Source: Actinomycetes bacterium (GTDB lineage: Bacteria > Actinomycetota > Actinomycetes > Propionibacteriales > Propionibacteriaceae). Taken from it: 19,911 nucleotides of DNA. Where the stretch lies: assembly GCA_023443125.1 (NCBI GenBank), contig JAEZVO010000026.1, positions 1 through 19,911 of the forward strand, in the 5' to 3' direction. Of the stretch, positions 12,734 through 19,833 are shown piece after piece. Within the stretch, counting starts at the first letter, position 1, and each line of letters starts with the position of its first letter. The notes below the pieces were generated by a model. It was given only the letters and a program-made list of their open reading frames with translations. It was not told the origin of the DNA and did not search any database. A program made the position numbers and the translations under genes.

Positions 12734-14275
12734 ATGATCGAGCGTCGAGAGCTGCCCGCCTGGGCCACTGCGTTACTCGCGGTGGTGGCGGGTCTACTCA
12801 TCGGCGCCGGTCAGGCGCCGCTTGGGCTGTGGCCAGCAACGATGATTGGCCTTGCCCTCCTGACCTGGCTCGTCGCCGGCATGCGCAAGCGCGCCGCGTT
12901 CGGCTACGGATACCTTGCGGGCATCGCCATGAACACCCTCACCATTTCCTGGATTGCGGTGTTGGGCGTACCGATCGCCATCGGTCTGATTGCCTACGCA
13001 TCACTGTGGATGGGGCTCACTGGCCTGCTCATCGCCTTGCTGATTCGGCTTCCACTGTGGCCAGCGTGGGTGGCGGCGGCGTGGGTCTCGGTGGAATATG
13101 TCTCCGGGAACTGGCCCTTCGGCGGTTTCGCGTGGACACGCTTGGCGTTCACACTTGCAGATTCCCCGCTGAGCGGATTGTTGCCGTACATAGGCATGGC
13201 TGGTGTGACGCTCATCATGGTGTGGCTCTCGCAACTGCTGTTGCTGCGTCGCTGGTGGCGCACCGCTCCTGTCATACTGCTCGCTTTCGTTGTGAGCGGC
13301 TGCTTGCTGTTCGTGCCGCCGAGCCAGCCGGAGCAGCACGTGACGGTGGCCGTCGTGCAACCGAACGTGAACCGCCACGAGTACGGCGGCCCCTACTACG
13401 CCAGGGCGGTGACGAACAACGCTCTGAGTTCGACGGTGATGGCCATGGCGACGGCGCGAACCTCCGATGCCGACGTCGACTTCGTGCTGTGGCCGGAGTC
13501 CGCCGTCGACATCGATCCGTTGCGCGACGACGAGTCCAGGCGCCGCGTCGACGCGGCAGCAAAGCTCTCTGGGGCTCCGGTGCTCATCGGGGCTGTGACG
13601 CTGCCCGACAACCCACCAGATTCTCGCCAAACCTCTGCCCTGTGGTGGGGGCCAACGACTGGGCCCACCGCCACCTATCACAAGCGCAATCTCGTGCCGT
13701 TCGGCGAGTGGATCCCGTTCCGTGACGTGCTGCTGCCACTCATTCCGATGCTGGAGATGACGGGCCGGCAATCCGTTCCAGGCACCACGCCTGGAGTGCT
13801 CGACGCGCCCGTCGCACGGTACCCGTCGCTCAAGGTGGGCACCATCGTGTGCTTTGAGCTGGCCTACGACGACACCGTCTATGACACGGTGCGGGCCGGC
13901 GGGAACGTCATCGTTTCGCAGTCGAACGAGAACACCTACGCCAACACGTTCCAGATTCCGCAGCAGCAAGCCATGAACCGCATCCGTGCGAAGGAGCTGG
14001 GCCGCGAGATCCTCGTCGGCACCCTGAACTCCATCTCAGGGCACGTCACAGCCCGCGGGGCCTTCATTGCGCCGACCGCGGAATTTGAGGGCGCTCAGCG
14101 TGTAGTCACGGTGCCGCTTCGCTACCGGCTCACGCCGGCGGTCACCGTCGGGCCCCTCCTGTCGAGGATGGCCCTCGTCGCGACGGTGGGAGCAGTTGCC
14201 TTCCTCTTGGTTCAGCGTTTCCGATCCCGGGGTAAGCTGGCCGGCACGACGTCGAAAGAGGTGCTTGATGCGTGA
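12734..14275 (+). CDS. lnt: Apolipoprotein N-acyltransferase
   Basis: This 513-residue membrane enzyme adds the third acyl chain to the N-terminal cysteine of lipoproteins at the outer face of the membrane. About six membrane segments occupy residues ~10-200, followed by the extracytoplasmic nitrilase-like domain. Its catalytic triad is complete: E255 (LWPESAVD), K317 (YHKRNLVPFGEW) and C373 (IVCFELAYDD). A final membrane helix (LSRMALVATVGAVAFLLVQ) and a basic tail end the protein. The order lnt-ppm is characteristic of actinobacteria; in Mycobacterium tuberculosis the two are fused. The start ATG has a TAGGCT box six bases upstream. The 3' end overlaps the next gene by eight bases. Confidence 0.94.
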   Translation: MIERRELPAWATALLAVVAGLLIGAGQAPLGLWPATMIGLALLTWLVAGMRKRAAFGYGYLAGIAMNTLTISWIAVLGVPIAIGLIAYASLWMGLTGLLIALLIRLPLWPAWVAAAWVSVEYVSGNWPFGGFAWTRLAFTLADSPLSGLLPYIGMAGVTLIMVWLSQLLLLRRWWRTAPVILLAFVVSGCLLFVPPSQPEQHVTVAVVQPNVNRHEYGGPYYARAVTNNALSSTVMAMATARTSDADVDFVLWPESAVDIDPLRDDESRRRVDAAAKLSGAPVLIGAVTLPDNPPDSRQTSALWWGPTTGPTATYHKRNLVPFGEWIPFRDVLLPLIPMLEMTGRQSVPGTTPGVLDAPVARYPSLKVGTIVCFELAYDDTVYDTVRAGGNVIVSQSNENTYANTFQIPQQQAMNRIRAKELGREILVGTLNSISGHVTARGAFIAPTAEFEGAQRVVTVPLRYRLTPAVTVGPLLSRMALVATVGAVAFLLVQRFRSRGKLAGTTSKEVLDA

Positions 14276-15026
14276 CGACAACGCGGTGGGTCGAGTTCTA
14301 GTAATCATCCCCACCTACAACGAATCGCAGAACATCGAATCCGTCACCACGCGTTTGCGCGTCGCCGTCCCCGACGCACATGTGCTGATCGCAGACGACA
14401 ATTCTCCCGACGGCACCGGTGACATCGCCGATCGCCTCGCTGCGAACGATGACCACGTCCATGTGATGCACCGGCAAGGCAAGCAGGGCCTCGGCGCCGC
14501 GTACCTCGCAGGTTTTCGCTGGGGTCTCGATAAGGGCTATGACGTGCTCGTGCAGCATGATGCCGACGGCTCTCACCAGCCCGAGGAACTCCCGAGGCTG
14601 CTCGAGGCCATCGCTGACGGCGCCGACATGGTCAAGGGCTCGCGCTGGGTTCCCGGTGGGTCCGTGGTGAACTGGCCTGCTTCAAGGAAGTTCATCAGCA
14701 AGGGCGGCTCGTTATGGACGCGGCTGTGGCTCGGCATCCCCGTGAAAGACGCCACCGGGGGGTTCAACGCCTTCCGTGCCAGCACGCTGAAAGGGCTGAA
14801 CCTCGACGAGGTCGCATCAGCCGGGTACTGCTTCCAGATCGACATGGTGTGGCGCGCGCTGAAACATGGTTTCAAGGTGGTCGAGGTGCCGATCGCGTTC
14901 GTGGAACGCGAGCTGGGTGACTCCAAGATGAGCCGCAACATCGTGATCGAGGCTCTCATCCGCACCACCCTGTGGGGCATCGACCACCGCATCAAGCAGG
15001 TGAAGGGGCTGTTGCGTCGTGGCTGA
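14268..15026 (+). CDS. ppm1: Polyprenol monophosphomannose synthase
   Basis: This is a 252-residue GT2 family glycosyltransferase that makes polyprenyl-phosphate mannose from GDP-mannose on the cytoplasmic face. The product is the mannose donor for extracytoplasmic glycosylation and glycolipids. Motifs are IIPTYNESQNI (13-23), ADDNSPDGTGD (42-52), the metal-binding DADGSHQPEE (98-107), KGSRWVPGG, and DATGGFNAFR with the downstream AGYCFQIDMVWRA. No membrane anchor is present, as in stand-alone actinobacterial Ppm; lnt next door supplies the membrane partner that is fused in mycobacteria. ATG 14268 has AAAGAGG seven bases upstream and lies inside the end of lnt. The last eight bases overlap fxsA, so the three genes form a coupled operon. 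Confidence 0.94.
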   Translation: MRDDNAVGRVLVIIPTYNESQNIESVTTRLRVAVPDAHVLIADDNSPDGTGDIADRLAANDDHVHVMHRQGKQGLGAAYLAGFRWGLDKGYDVLVQHDADGSHQPEELPRLLEAIADGADMVKGSRWVPGGSVVNWPASRKFISKGGSLWTRLWLGIPVKDATGGFNAFRASTLKGLNLDEVASAGYCFQIDMVWRALKHGFKVVEVPIAFVERELGDSKMSRNIVIEALIRTTLWGIDHRIKQVKGLLRRG

Positions 15027-15564
15027 ACCCGCTCAGCGTCCACCGTCGCCCTGGCTCGTCTTCGCGATCCTGGCCGCACCCTTCGTCCTCTGGGCCGTCG
15101 CTGAAATCGCGGTGCTTATTTGGCTGTCCCGCACAATTGGGTGGTGGACGCTGTTCCTACTCGTCGGTACATCGCTGGCTGGCGTCGTCCTGCTCATGCG
15201 CGCGGGTAAGCAATCGCTGCGCCGTATTAAGCAACGCGCCCTCGCTGACGAGCCGCTCCCAGATGGTGACAGCGACACCAGCCAGGTGGTCTTCGGATCG
15301 GTGTTGCTCATCATCCCCGGCTTCATTTCCGACTTCGTCGGACTGCTCTTCGTGCTGCCGTTCACGAGACCACTGCTGAAGGCGAGTTTCGATCGTATGC
15401 ACCGCTGGGCGATGCGCCGCAAGGCGGAGCGACAAGCGGCTGAGAACGGCGTGATTCCGGGCGAGGTTGTCGATGACGCGCCCGAAACGTCGCAAGAAAA
15501 TGACAACGGCCCCCTCATGATCGAGGGGACCGTAATCGACGACGAGAACAAGCCGAATCAGTAG
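15019..15564 (+). CDS. fxsA: FxsA family membrane protein
   Basis: This 181-residue protein has the FxsA signature: two N-terminal membrane helices (APFVLWAVAEIAVLIWLS and WWTLFLLVGTSLAGVVLLM), then a cytoplasmic loop and a third hydrophobic pair SVLLIIPGFISDFVGLLFVLPFTRPL. In E. coli FxsA is the suppressor of F exclusion of phage T7; its normal function is unknown. The C-terminal tail contains IEGTVIDDE, similar to the VIEGEI motif common in this family. GTG 15019 overlaps the ppm stop by eight bases (GTGGCTGA). Its own stop overlaps the end of the convergent rbpA by seven bases. Confidence 0.9.
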   Translation: MAEPAQRPPSPWLVFAILAAPFVLWAVAEIAVLIWLSRTIGWWTLFLLVGTSLAGVVLLMRAGKQSLRRIKQRALADEPLPDGDSDTSQVVFGSVLLIIPGFISDFVGLLFVLPFTRPLLKASFDRMHRWAMRRKAERQAAENGVIPGEVVDDAPETSQENDNGPLMIEGTVIDDENKPNQ

Positions 15565-15896
15565 CCGTCGCCTTCGCGCTTCTTAGTGAGCTGTTCCTTA
15601 AAAATATCTTCCAGCTCCGGCATGGAACGGCGCTCGCGAAGCATGTCCCAGTGCGTGCGCACGGGCTTTTCTTCTTTCTCTTCCCCGACAACCCCGTCAG
15701 AGCGGACAGCCGGCTGGCCGCACTTCTTGCACTCCCATTCGGTGGGAAGGTCAGCTTCGACGGAGAACGTCACCTCGAAGTGGTGCCCGTTGGGGCAGTC
15801 AAACCCAAGCGATTGACGCTCTGCGAACTCGATGCCTTGTTCATCTTCAAAGGTCTTTGAACCGAGGCCAACGCCTCGGAGTGCATGATCTGCCAT
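15558..15896 (-). CDS. rbpA: RNA polymerase-binding protein RbpA
   Basis: This is a 112-residue actinobacteria-specific transcription factor that binds RNA polymerase and the group 1/2 sigma factors and stabilises open complexes. The N-terminal tail MADHALRGVGLGS is typical. The core domain holds CPNGH (C34-H38) and CKKCG (C56, C59), a zinc-ribbon-like fold. The basic linker RTHWDMLRERRS contacts promoter DNA, and the C-terminal sigma-interacting helix is MPELEDIFKEQLTKKRE. The ATG is preceded by a strong GAGGAGG four bases away (15901-15907, minus strand). The 63-bp upstream region contains a 7-bp inverted repeat GAGCTAC/GTAGCTC (15921-15927, 15950-15956). The gene fixes the phylum assignment. 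Confidence 0.96.
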   Translation of the reverse strand: MADHALRGVGLGSKTFEDEQGIEFAERQSLGFDCPNGHHFEVTFSVEADLPTEWECKKCGQPAVRSDGVVGEEKEEKPVRTHWDMLRERRSMPELEDIFKEQLTKKREGDGY

Positions 15897-15959
15897 GGAA
15901 CCTCCTCACCATGTAGTAACGAGCTACGGCGCCATTTGGTTCCCGACGGGTAGCTCTTG

Positions 15960-16739
15960 CTATCGAGTAGACCACATGCCGCGCATGCGTAGGACCGTTT
16001 TCAGCAATTCGGGACGATCCGTCATGATTCCGTCGACTCCCCAGGAGATCAGGCGGTGCATGGTGGTGTCGTCGTCGATGGTCCACACGTGGATCTTCTT
16101 ACCCGCCTTGTGCACGAGGTCGATGGTTTTCGGCGTCACGATCTCGCGCACCACTGGGCCGATGCGTTTGCGCATCGGCACCTGATAGACATCACCTCGC
16201 GTACGCACGACGCCCGCAAGCAGGCCTGCGACGGCGCTAGGCGATGCCGCAGTGGTGACGGTCGGTTGGAGTTTGCGGAACAGATGGAGACGCGCCTGGG
16301 AGAATGATGCGACGCACACCCGGGCGTGAGCGTTGTGGCGTGTGATCGCTTTCGACAGCGCTATGGTCGCGCGTTTGTGTTTGATGTCGATGTTGAACTT
16401 CGTTTGGGGGAACTCGTCGAGAAGTTCATCGAGCGTGGGGATCTCTTCCCGGCCACCCACCCGGAGCTGCTTCAGTTCTTTGAGCGTGAGGTCGCCTGGT
16501 TTGCCGTGGAAATCCGTCACGCGTGCCAGGTGGTCGTCGTGGAAGGCGACGAGGTGCCCATCTGCGGAGACATGGACGTCGGTTTCCATGTACCGATATC
16601 CCAGTGCCGCCGCGTTATGGAACGCTCTGAGGGTGTTTTCGATGCCCAGATTAGCGGGCATGAATGAACCGCCACGATGCGCGAACGGGATGAACCGGGG
16701 GCTCAAGAATTCGCTCGATGTGACAGCCATACCTGCCAT
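15960..16739 (-). CDS. glpQ: Glycerophosphodiester phosphodiesterase
   Basis: This is a 259-residue GDPD-family TIM barrel that hydrolyses glycerophosphodiesters to glycerol-3-phosphate and an alcohol. Active-site residues are in place: H21-R22 (FAHRGG), E34-N35 (IENT), E52 and D54 (METDVHVSADG) and H67 (FHDDHL). KFNIDIKH and the C-terminal HVWTIDDDTTMHRLISWGVDGIMTDRPELL complete the family pattern. No signal peptide is present, so it is probably the cytosolic type. The start at 16739 has GAGG four to five bases upstream; that GAGG lies in the 3' arm of a CTCGTG-N2-CACGAG hairpin (16745-16758), so initiation may be structurally restrained. ATG 16730 is an alternative. The symbol is by family; substrate class is not determined. 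Confidence 0.93.
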   Translation of the reverse strand: MAGMAVTSSEFLSPRFIPFAHRGGSFMPANLGIENTLRAFHNAAALGYRYMETDVHVSADGHLVAFHDDHLARVTDFHGKPGDLTLKELKQLRVGGREEIPTLDELLDEFPQTKFNIDIKHKRATIALSKAITRHNAHARVCVASFSQARLHLFRKLQPTVTTAASPSAVAGLLAGVVRTRGDVYQVPMRKRIGPVVREIVTPKTIDLVHKAGKKIHVWTIDDDTTMHRLISWGVDGIMTDRPELLKTVLRMRGMWSTR

Positions 16740-16744
16740 TATGC

Positions 16745-16758
16745 CTCGTGGTCACGAG
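16745..16758 (-). promoter_or_regulatory. Short palindrome overlapping the GDPD ribosome binding site
   Basis: CTCGTG-N2-CACGAG is a perfect 6-bp dyad. On the minus-strand transcript its 3' arm overlaps the GAGG that serves the GDPD start at 16739. It could be a protein operator or an RNA hairpin occluding the RBS. It is short enough to arise by chance. Confidence 0.35.
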
Positions 16759-16769
16759 TAGCGCAGTCC

Positions 16770-16786
16770 GGGCCTTCAGCAGGCCC
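16770..16786 (-). terminator. GC-rich hairpin after the XRE-MurA gene
   Basis: GGGCCT and AGGCCC pair perfectly around a five-base loop, 20 bases beyond the MurA-fusion stop on the minus strand. No T-run follows, so termination strength is uncertain. Confidence 0.4.
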
Positions 16787-16805
16787 GCTCGGCGGGGGAG
16801 AGGAA

Positions 16806-18344
16806 TCAGTCTTCGACGTCGCCCCAGAATGTGCTGATATCGGCGCCGAGCTTGTTGAGCCGCTGCGGAAGATCCTCGTAGCCACGGTTGATGACGTACA
16901 CGTCGAGCAGATGCGTCGTGCCCTTCGCGGCCAGCGCCGCGAGCAGCAGACAAACCGCAGGGCGCAAGGCCGGGGGAGTCTGCACAGTGCGCCCGCGCCA
17001 CTTCGTCGGGCCGATGATGAGCAGGCGGTGGGCGTCCATCACCTGCACGTTGGCGCCCAAATCTGCGAGCTTCTGCAAGTGCACGGCACGGTTGTCGTAC
17101 ACCCAGTCGTAGATCATCGACTGCCCGGTTGCTGTGGCACAGATGACCGCGAAGAAGGGGAGGTTGTCGATGTTGAGGCCTGGGAAGGGCATCGGATGGA
17201 TTTTGTCCATCGGGGCCTTGAGTTCAGAGGGGAACAGGGTGATGTCGACGAGGCGGGTCTTGCCGTTGCGGCTCAGGTATTCCTTCGACAGCTCCAGTTG
17301 CTGACCCATCTCGTCGAGTACCGCGAGTTCGACGTCGAGAAACTGCACCGGGCAACGGCGCACCGTCATCTCCGACTGAGTGATGATGCCTGCGGTGAGC
17401 AAGCTCATCGCTTCGATGGGGTCTTCCGAGATGTCGTATTCCACGTCGACGTTGATGTTCTCGACGCCGGTGATGCGCAGGGTAGTGGTGCCGATGCCCT
17501 CAATCTTGACGCCCAGCAACTGCAGGTAGAAGCAGAGGTCTTGCACCATGTAGTTGCCCGACGCGTTGCGGATGGTGGTGGTGCCGGAGGTCCCCGCTGC
17601 CGCCATGATGATGTTCTCGGTCACGGTGTCGCCGCGCTCAATGAGAGTGACGAAGTGCTTGTCAGCACCGTCCTTGCTGACCGTGGCGTGGTACTGCCCA
17701 TCGGTGGCAACCACGGAGAGTCCCAGCTTGCTGAGTCCAGACATGTGAGGGTGCACGGTGCGCGCGCCGAGGTCGCAGCCGCCTGCGTAGGGAAGCTGGA
17801 AAGAGTCGAACTCGTGCATGAGAGGGCCGAGGAACATCAGGATGGAGCGCGTGCGCTTGGCTGCGCGCTGGTCGATAGTTTCGGGCGTGAGACGTTCGGG
17901 GCGGCGAATGACGAGGTCGTTGCCGTCGCCAGTCCAGGTGAGTTCGACGCCGATGGATGCGAGTACCTCGCTGATGCGGTCGACCTCTTCAATACGGGCG
18001 ATGCCGCGCAGCGTGGTGGTGCCGCGGTTGAGGAGCGAAGCGCACAGCAACGCCACGGCAGCATTCTTCGACGAGCGCACCTCGATCTCGCCGGTGAGCT
18101 TGGTGTTGCCTTGGATGCGGAAGTTCATGGTACCGCGGGTGGCGGACTGGATGAGCGGCATGTCGAGCGCTTCAGCGAGGCGGTCGATCATGCTGAGCGA
18201 CAGGTTTTGCTGGCCCGTCTCGATGCGGTGAACGGCACTCTGGGCGGTGCCCACTTCGTCCGCCAGCCGTTGCTGGGACCAACCGCGCGAAACGCGGGCG
18301 TCGTGGATGAGACGGCCAATGGATTCACTCGTTGCACTGCTCAT
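16806..18344 (-). CDS. XRE-family HTH domain fused to a MurA-like enolpyruvyl transferase
   Basis: This is a 512-residue two-domain protein. Residues ~6-64 are an XRE/Cro-type helix-turn-helix (IHDARVSRGWSQQRLADE, QSAVHRIETGQQNLS). Residues ~72-512 are homologous to UDP-N-acetylglucosamine 1-carboxyvinyltransferase, the first committed enzyme of peptidoglycan precursor synthesis. Catalytic positions are largely kept: K93-N94 (SSKNAA), loop cysteine C190 (AGGCDLGAR), D393 aligned with the MurA general base, and R487 (NRGYE). However, the MurA loop PYPGFPTDMQ reads PFPGLNIDNL here. Similar fusions occur widely in actinobacteria beside a normal MurA. The protein may be an enzyme, a sugar-nucleotide-sensing repressor, or both. 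A perfect 8-bp inverted repeat overlaps its -10 region, suggesting autoregulation. ATG 18344 is nearly leaderless. Confidence 0.9.
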   Translation of the reverse strand: MSSATSESIGRLIHDARVSRGWSQQRLADEVGTAQSAVHRIETGQQNLSLSMIDRLAEALDMPLIQSATRGTMNFRIQGNTKLTGEIEVRSSKNAAVALLCASLLNRGTTTLRGIARIEEVDRISEVLASIGVELTWTGDGNDLVIRRPERLTPETIDQRAAKRTRSILMFLGPLMHEFDSFQLPYAGGCDLGARTVHPHMSGLSKLGLSVVATDGQYHATVSKDGADKHFVTLIERGDTVTENIIMAAAGTSGTTTIRNASGNYMVQDLCFYLQLLGVKIEGIGTTTLRITGVENINVDVEYDISEDPIEAMSLLTAGIITQSEMTVRRCPVQFLDVELAVLDEMGQQLELSKEYLSRNGKTRLVDITLFPSELKAPMDKIHPMPFPGLNIDNLPFFAVICATATGQSMIYDWVYDNRAVHLQKLADLGANVQVMDAHRLLIIGPTKWRGRTVQTPPALRPAVCLLLAALAAKGTTHLLDVYVINRGYEDLPQRLNKLGADISTFWGDVED

Positions 18345-18353
18345 CTGCCCGAT

Positions 18354-18359
18354 GTTATC
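18354..18359 (-). promoter_or_regulatory. Candidate -10 (GATAAC) of the XRE-MurA gene
   Basis: On the minus strand GATAAC lies nine bases before the ATG and is preceded by TG in an extended -10 arrangement. It is almost wholly inside the inverted repeat at 18355-18374. CTTGGT sixteen bases further upstream is a possible -35. Confidence 0.4.
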
Positions 18360-18374
18360 TCACAAATGAGATAA
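18355..18374. promoter_or_regulatory. Perfect inverted repeat, candidate operator
   Basis: TTATCTCA (18355-18362) and TGAGATAA (18367-18374) are exact inverted copies separated by four bases. The site lies between the divergent XRE-MurA and lpdA genes, ten bases from the XRE-MurA start and about 55 from that of lpdA. Symmetry and spacing suit a dimeric HTH protein. The most economical ligand is the XRE domain of the adjacent fusion. Confidence 0.7.
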
Positions 18375-18416
18375 ACCAAGGAGTTGGGGGAGGTGTCGCA
18401 TACTTCGCTTCGCGAC

Positions 18417-18422
18417 TAGAGT
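18417..18422 (+). promoter_or_regulatory. Candidate leaderless -10 for lpdA (TAGAGT)
   Basis: TAGAGT lies seven bases before the ATG at 18430. No Shine-Dalgarno intervenes, so the transcript probably starts at the A of the start codon. Confidence 0.5.
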
Positions 18423-18429
18423 TGCTGTC

Positions 18430-19830
18430 ATGAGCTCACATTTTGAAACGGTCGTTCTCGGCGCCGGCCCCGGTGGGTACGTCGCCGCCATCCGCGCAGC
18501 CCAGCTGGGTCAGAAGGTTGCCATCATCGAGAAGGAATACTGGGGCGGTGTCTGCCTCAACGTCGGCTGCATCCCGACGAAGTCCCTTCTGCGTAATGCT
18601 GAGTTGGCGCACATTCTCACCCATGAGAAGGACACCTTCGGCATCGAGGGTGACGTTACGCTCGACTACGGCAAGGCGTTCAAGCGCAGCCGTGGCGTCT
18701 CGGAGCGGATGATCAAGGGCATCCACTTCCTCATGAAGAAGAACAAGATCCAAGAGATCCATGGCTGGGGCACGTTCGTCGACGCGAAGACGATCTCTGT
18801 CGCCGACGACGAGGGTAAGACGCAGGAAATCACCTTCGACAACTGCATCATTGCCGCTGGCGCGACGACGAAGATGCTGCCCGGCACGCAGACGTCGGAC
18901 AACGTCGTCACCTACAAGGAGCAGATCCTCGCTGACAAGGTGCCTTCCTCCATCATCATCGGCGGCTCCGGCGCCATCGGCACGGAGTTTGCTTACGTGC
19001 TCAGCCAGTATGGCTGCGACGTCACCATCGTCGAGTTCCTTGACCGCATCGTTCCCACCGAAGACAAGGAAATCTCGGCGGAGCTGGCGAAGGCGTACAA
19101 GAAGCTGGGCATCAAGCTCATGACTTCGACGAAGGTGGAGCAGATCGAAGACACCGGCTCGGGCGTGCGTGTCACGGTGAGCCCCGCCAAGGGTGGAGAC
19201 CAGCAGGTGCTCGAAGCCGACCGCTTCCTCTCCGCCATCGGCTTCGCTCCGCGCACCGAGGGCTACGGTCTCGAGAACACTGGCGTCGAACTCACCGAGC
19301 GTGGCGCCATCGCAATCGACGACTACATGCGCACCAACGTCTCCGGCGTCTACGCCATTGGCGACTGCACGGGCAAGATCATGCTCGCGCACACCGCTGA
19401 AGCGCAGGGCGTGGTCGCCGCCGAGACCATCTCGGGCGCAGAGACGTTCCCCGTGAACTACGACATGATCCCGCGCGCCACGTACTGCCAGCCGCAGATC
19501 GCGTCGTTCGGGTACTCCGAGGAGCAGGCCAAGGAGAAGGGCTACGACGTCAAGGTGTCGAAGTTCCCCTTCGCTGCGAACGGCAAGGCCTGGGGATTGG
19601 GCGACGGCACCGGCTTCGTGAAGATCGTTGCCGACGCAAACTACAACGAGATCCTGGGCGCACACATGATCGGCCCCGACGTCACGGAGCTCCTGCCTGA
19701 GCTCACGCTGGCGCAGGCCTATGATCTCACCGCCGACGAGATCGGACGCAACATCCACGCGCACCCGACGCTGTCTGAGGCGATGAAGGAAGCCGCCGAG
19801 GGTATCGCCGGGCACATGATCAACTTCTGA
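18430..19830 (+). CDS. lpdA: Dihydrolipoyl dehydrogenase
   Basis: This 466-residue flavoprotein is the E3 component that reoxidises dihydrolipoamide in 2-oxoacid dehydrogenase and glycine-cleavage complexes, passing electrons to NAD+. The FAD-binding GAGPGGYVAA is at residues 11-20. The redox disulfide is C42/C47 in GGVCLNVGCIPTK. The NAD-binding loop GGSGAIGTEFA begins at 178, the second FAD motif is YAIGDC, and the catalytic H445-P446 with E450 lie in NIHAHPTLSE. Length and order are normal. It is a single gene with its own predicted leaderless promoter. The intergenic inverted repeat ~55 bp upstream might also affect it. Three bases after the stop a 78-bp palindrome begins. Confidence 0.96.
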   Translation: MSSHFETVVLGAGPGGYVAAIRAAQLGQKVAIIEKEYWGGVCLNVGCIPTKSLLRNAELAHILTHEKDTFGIEGDVTLDYGKAFKRSRGVSERMIKGIHFLMKKNKIQEIHGWGTFVDAKTISVADDEGKTQEITFDNCIIAAGATTKMLPGTQTSDNVVTYKEQILADKVPSSIIIGGSGAIGTEFAYVLSQYGCDVTIVEFLDRIVPTEDKEISAELAKAYKKLGIKLMTSTKVEQIEDTGSGVRVTVSPAKGGDQQVLEADRFLSAIGFAPRTEGYGLENTGVELTERGAIAIDDYMRTNVSGVYAIGDCTGKIMLAHTAEAQGVVAAETISGAETFPVNYDMIPRATYCQPQIASFGYSEEQAKEKGYDVKVSKFPFAANGKAWGLGDGTGFVKIVADANYNEILGAHMIGPDVTELLPELTLAQAYDLTADEIGRNIHAHPTLSEAMKEAAEGIAGHMINF

Positions 19831-19833
19831 TTC

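Noticed and set aside
15921..15956. GAGCTAC/GTAGCTC inverted repeat upstream of rbpA as an operator
   Set aside because: Arms of 7 bp with a 22-base spacer are easily produced by chance; it is noted under rbpA and not called separately.
16677..18374. A 565-codon open frame on the plus strand across the XRE-MurA gene
   Set aside because: It is antisense to a protein with clear HTH and MurA motifs, has no family resemblance, and arises from high third-position GC in the real gene.
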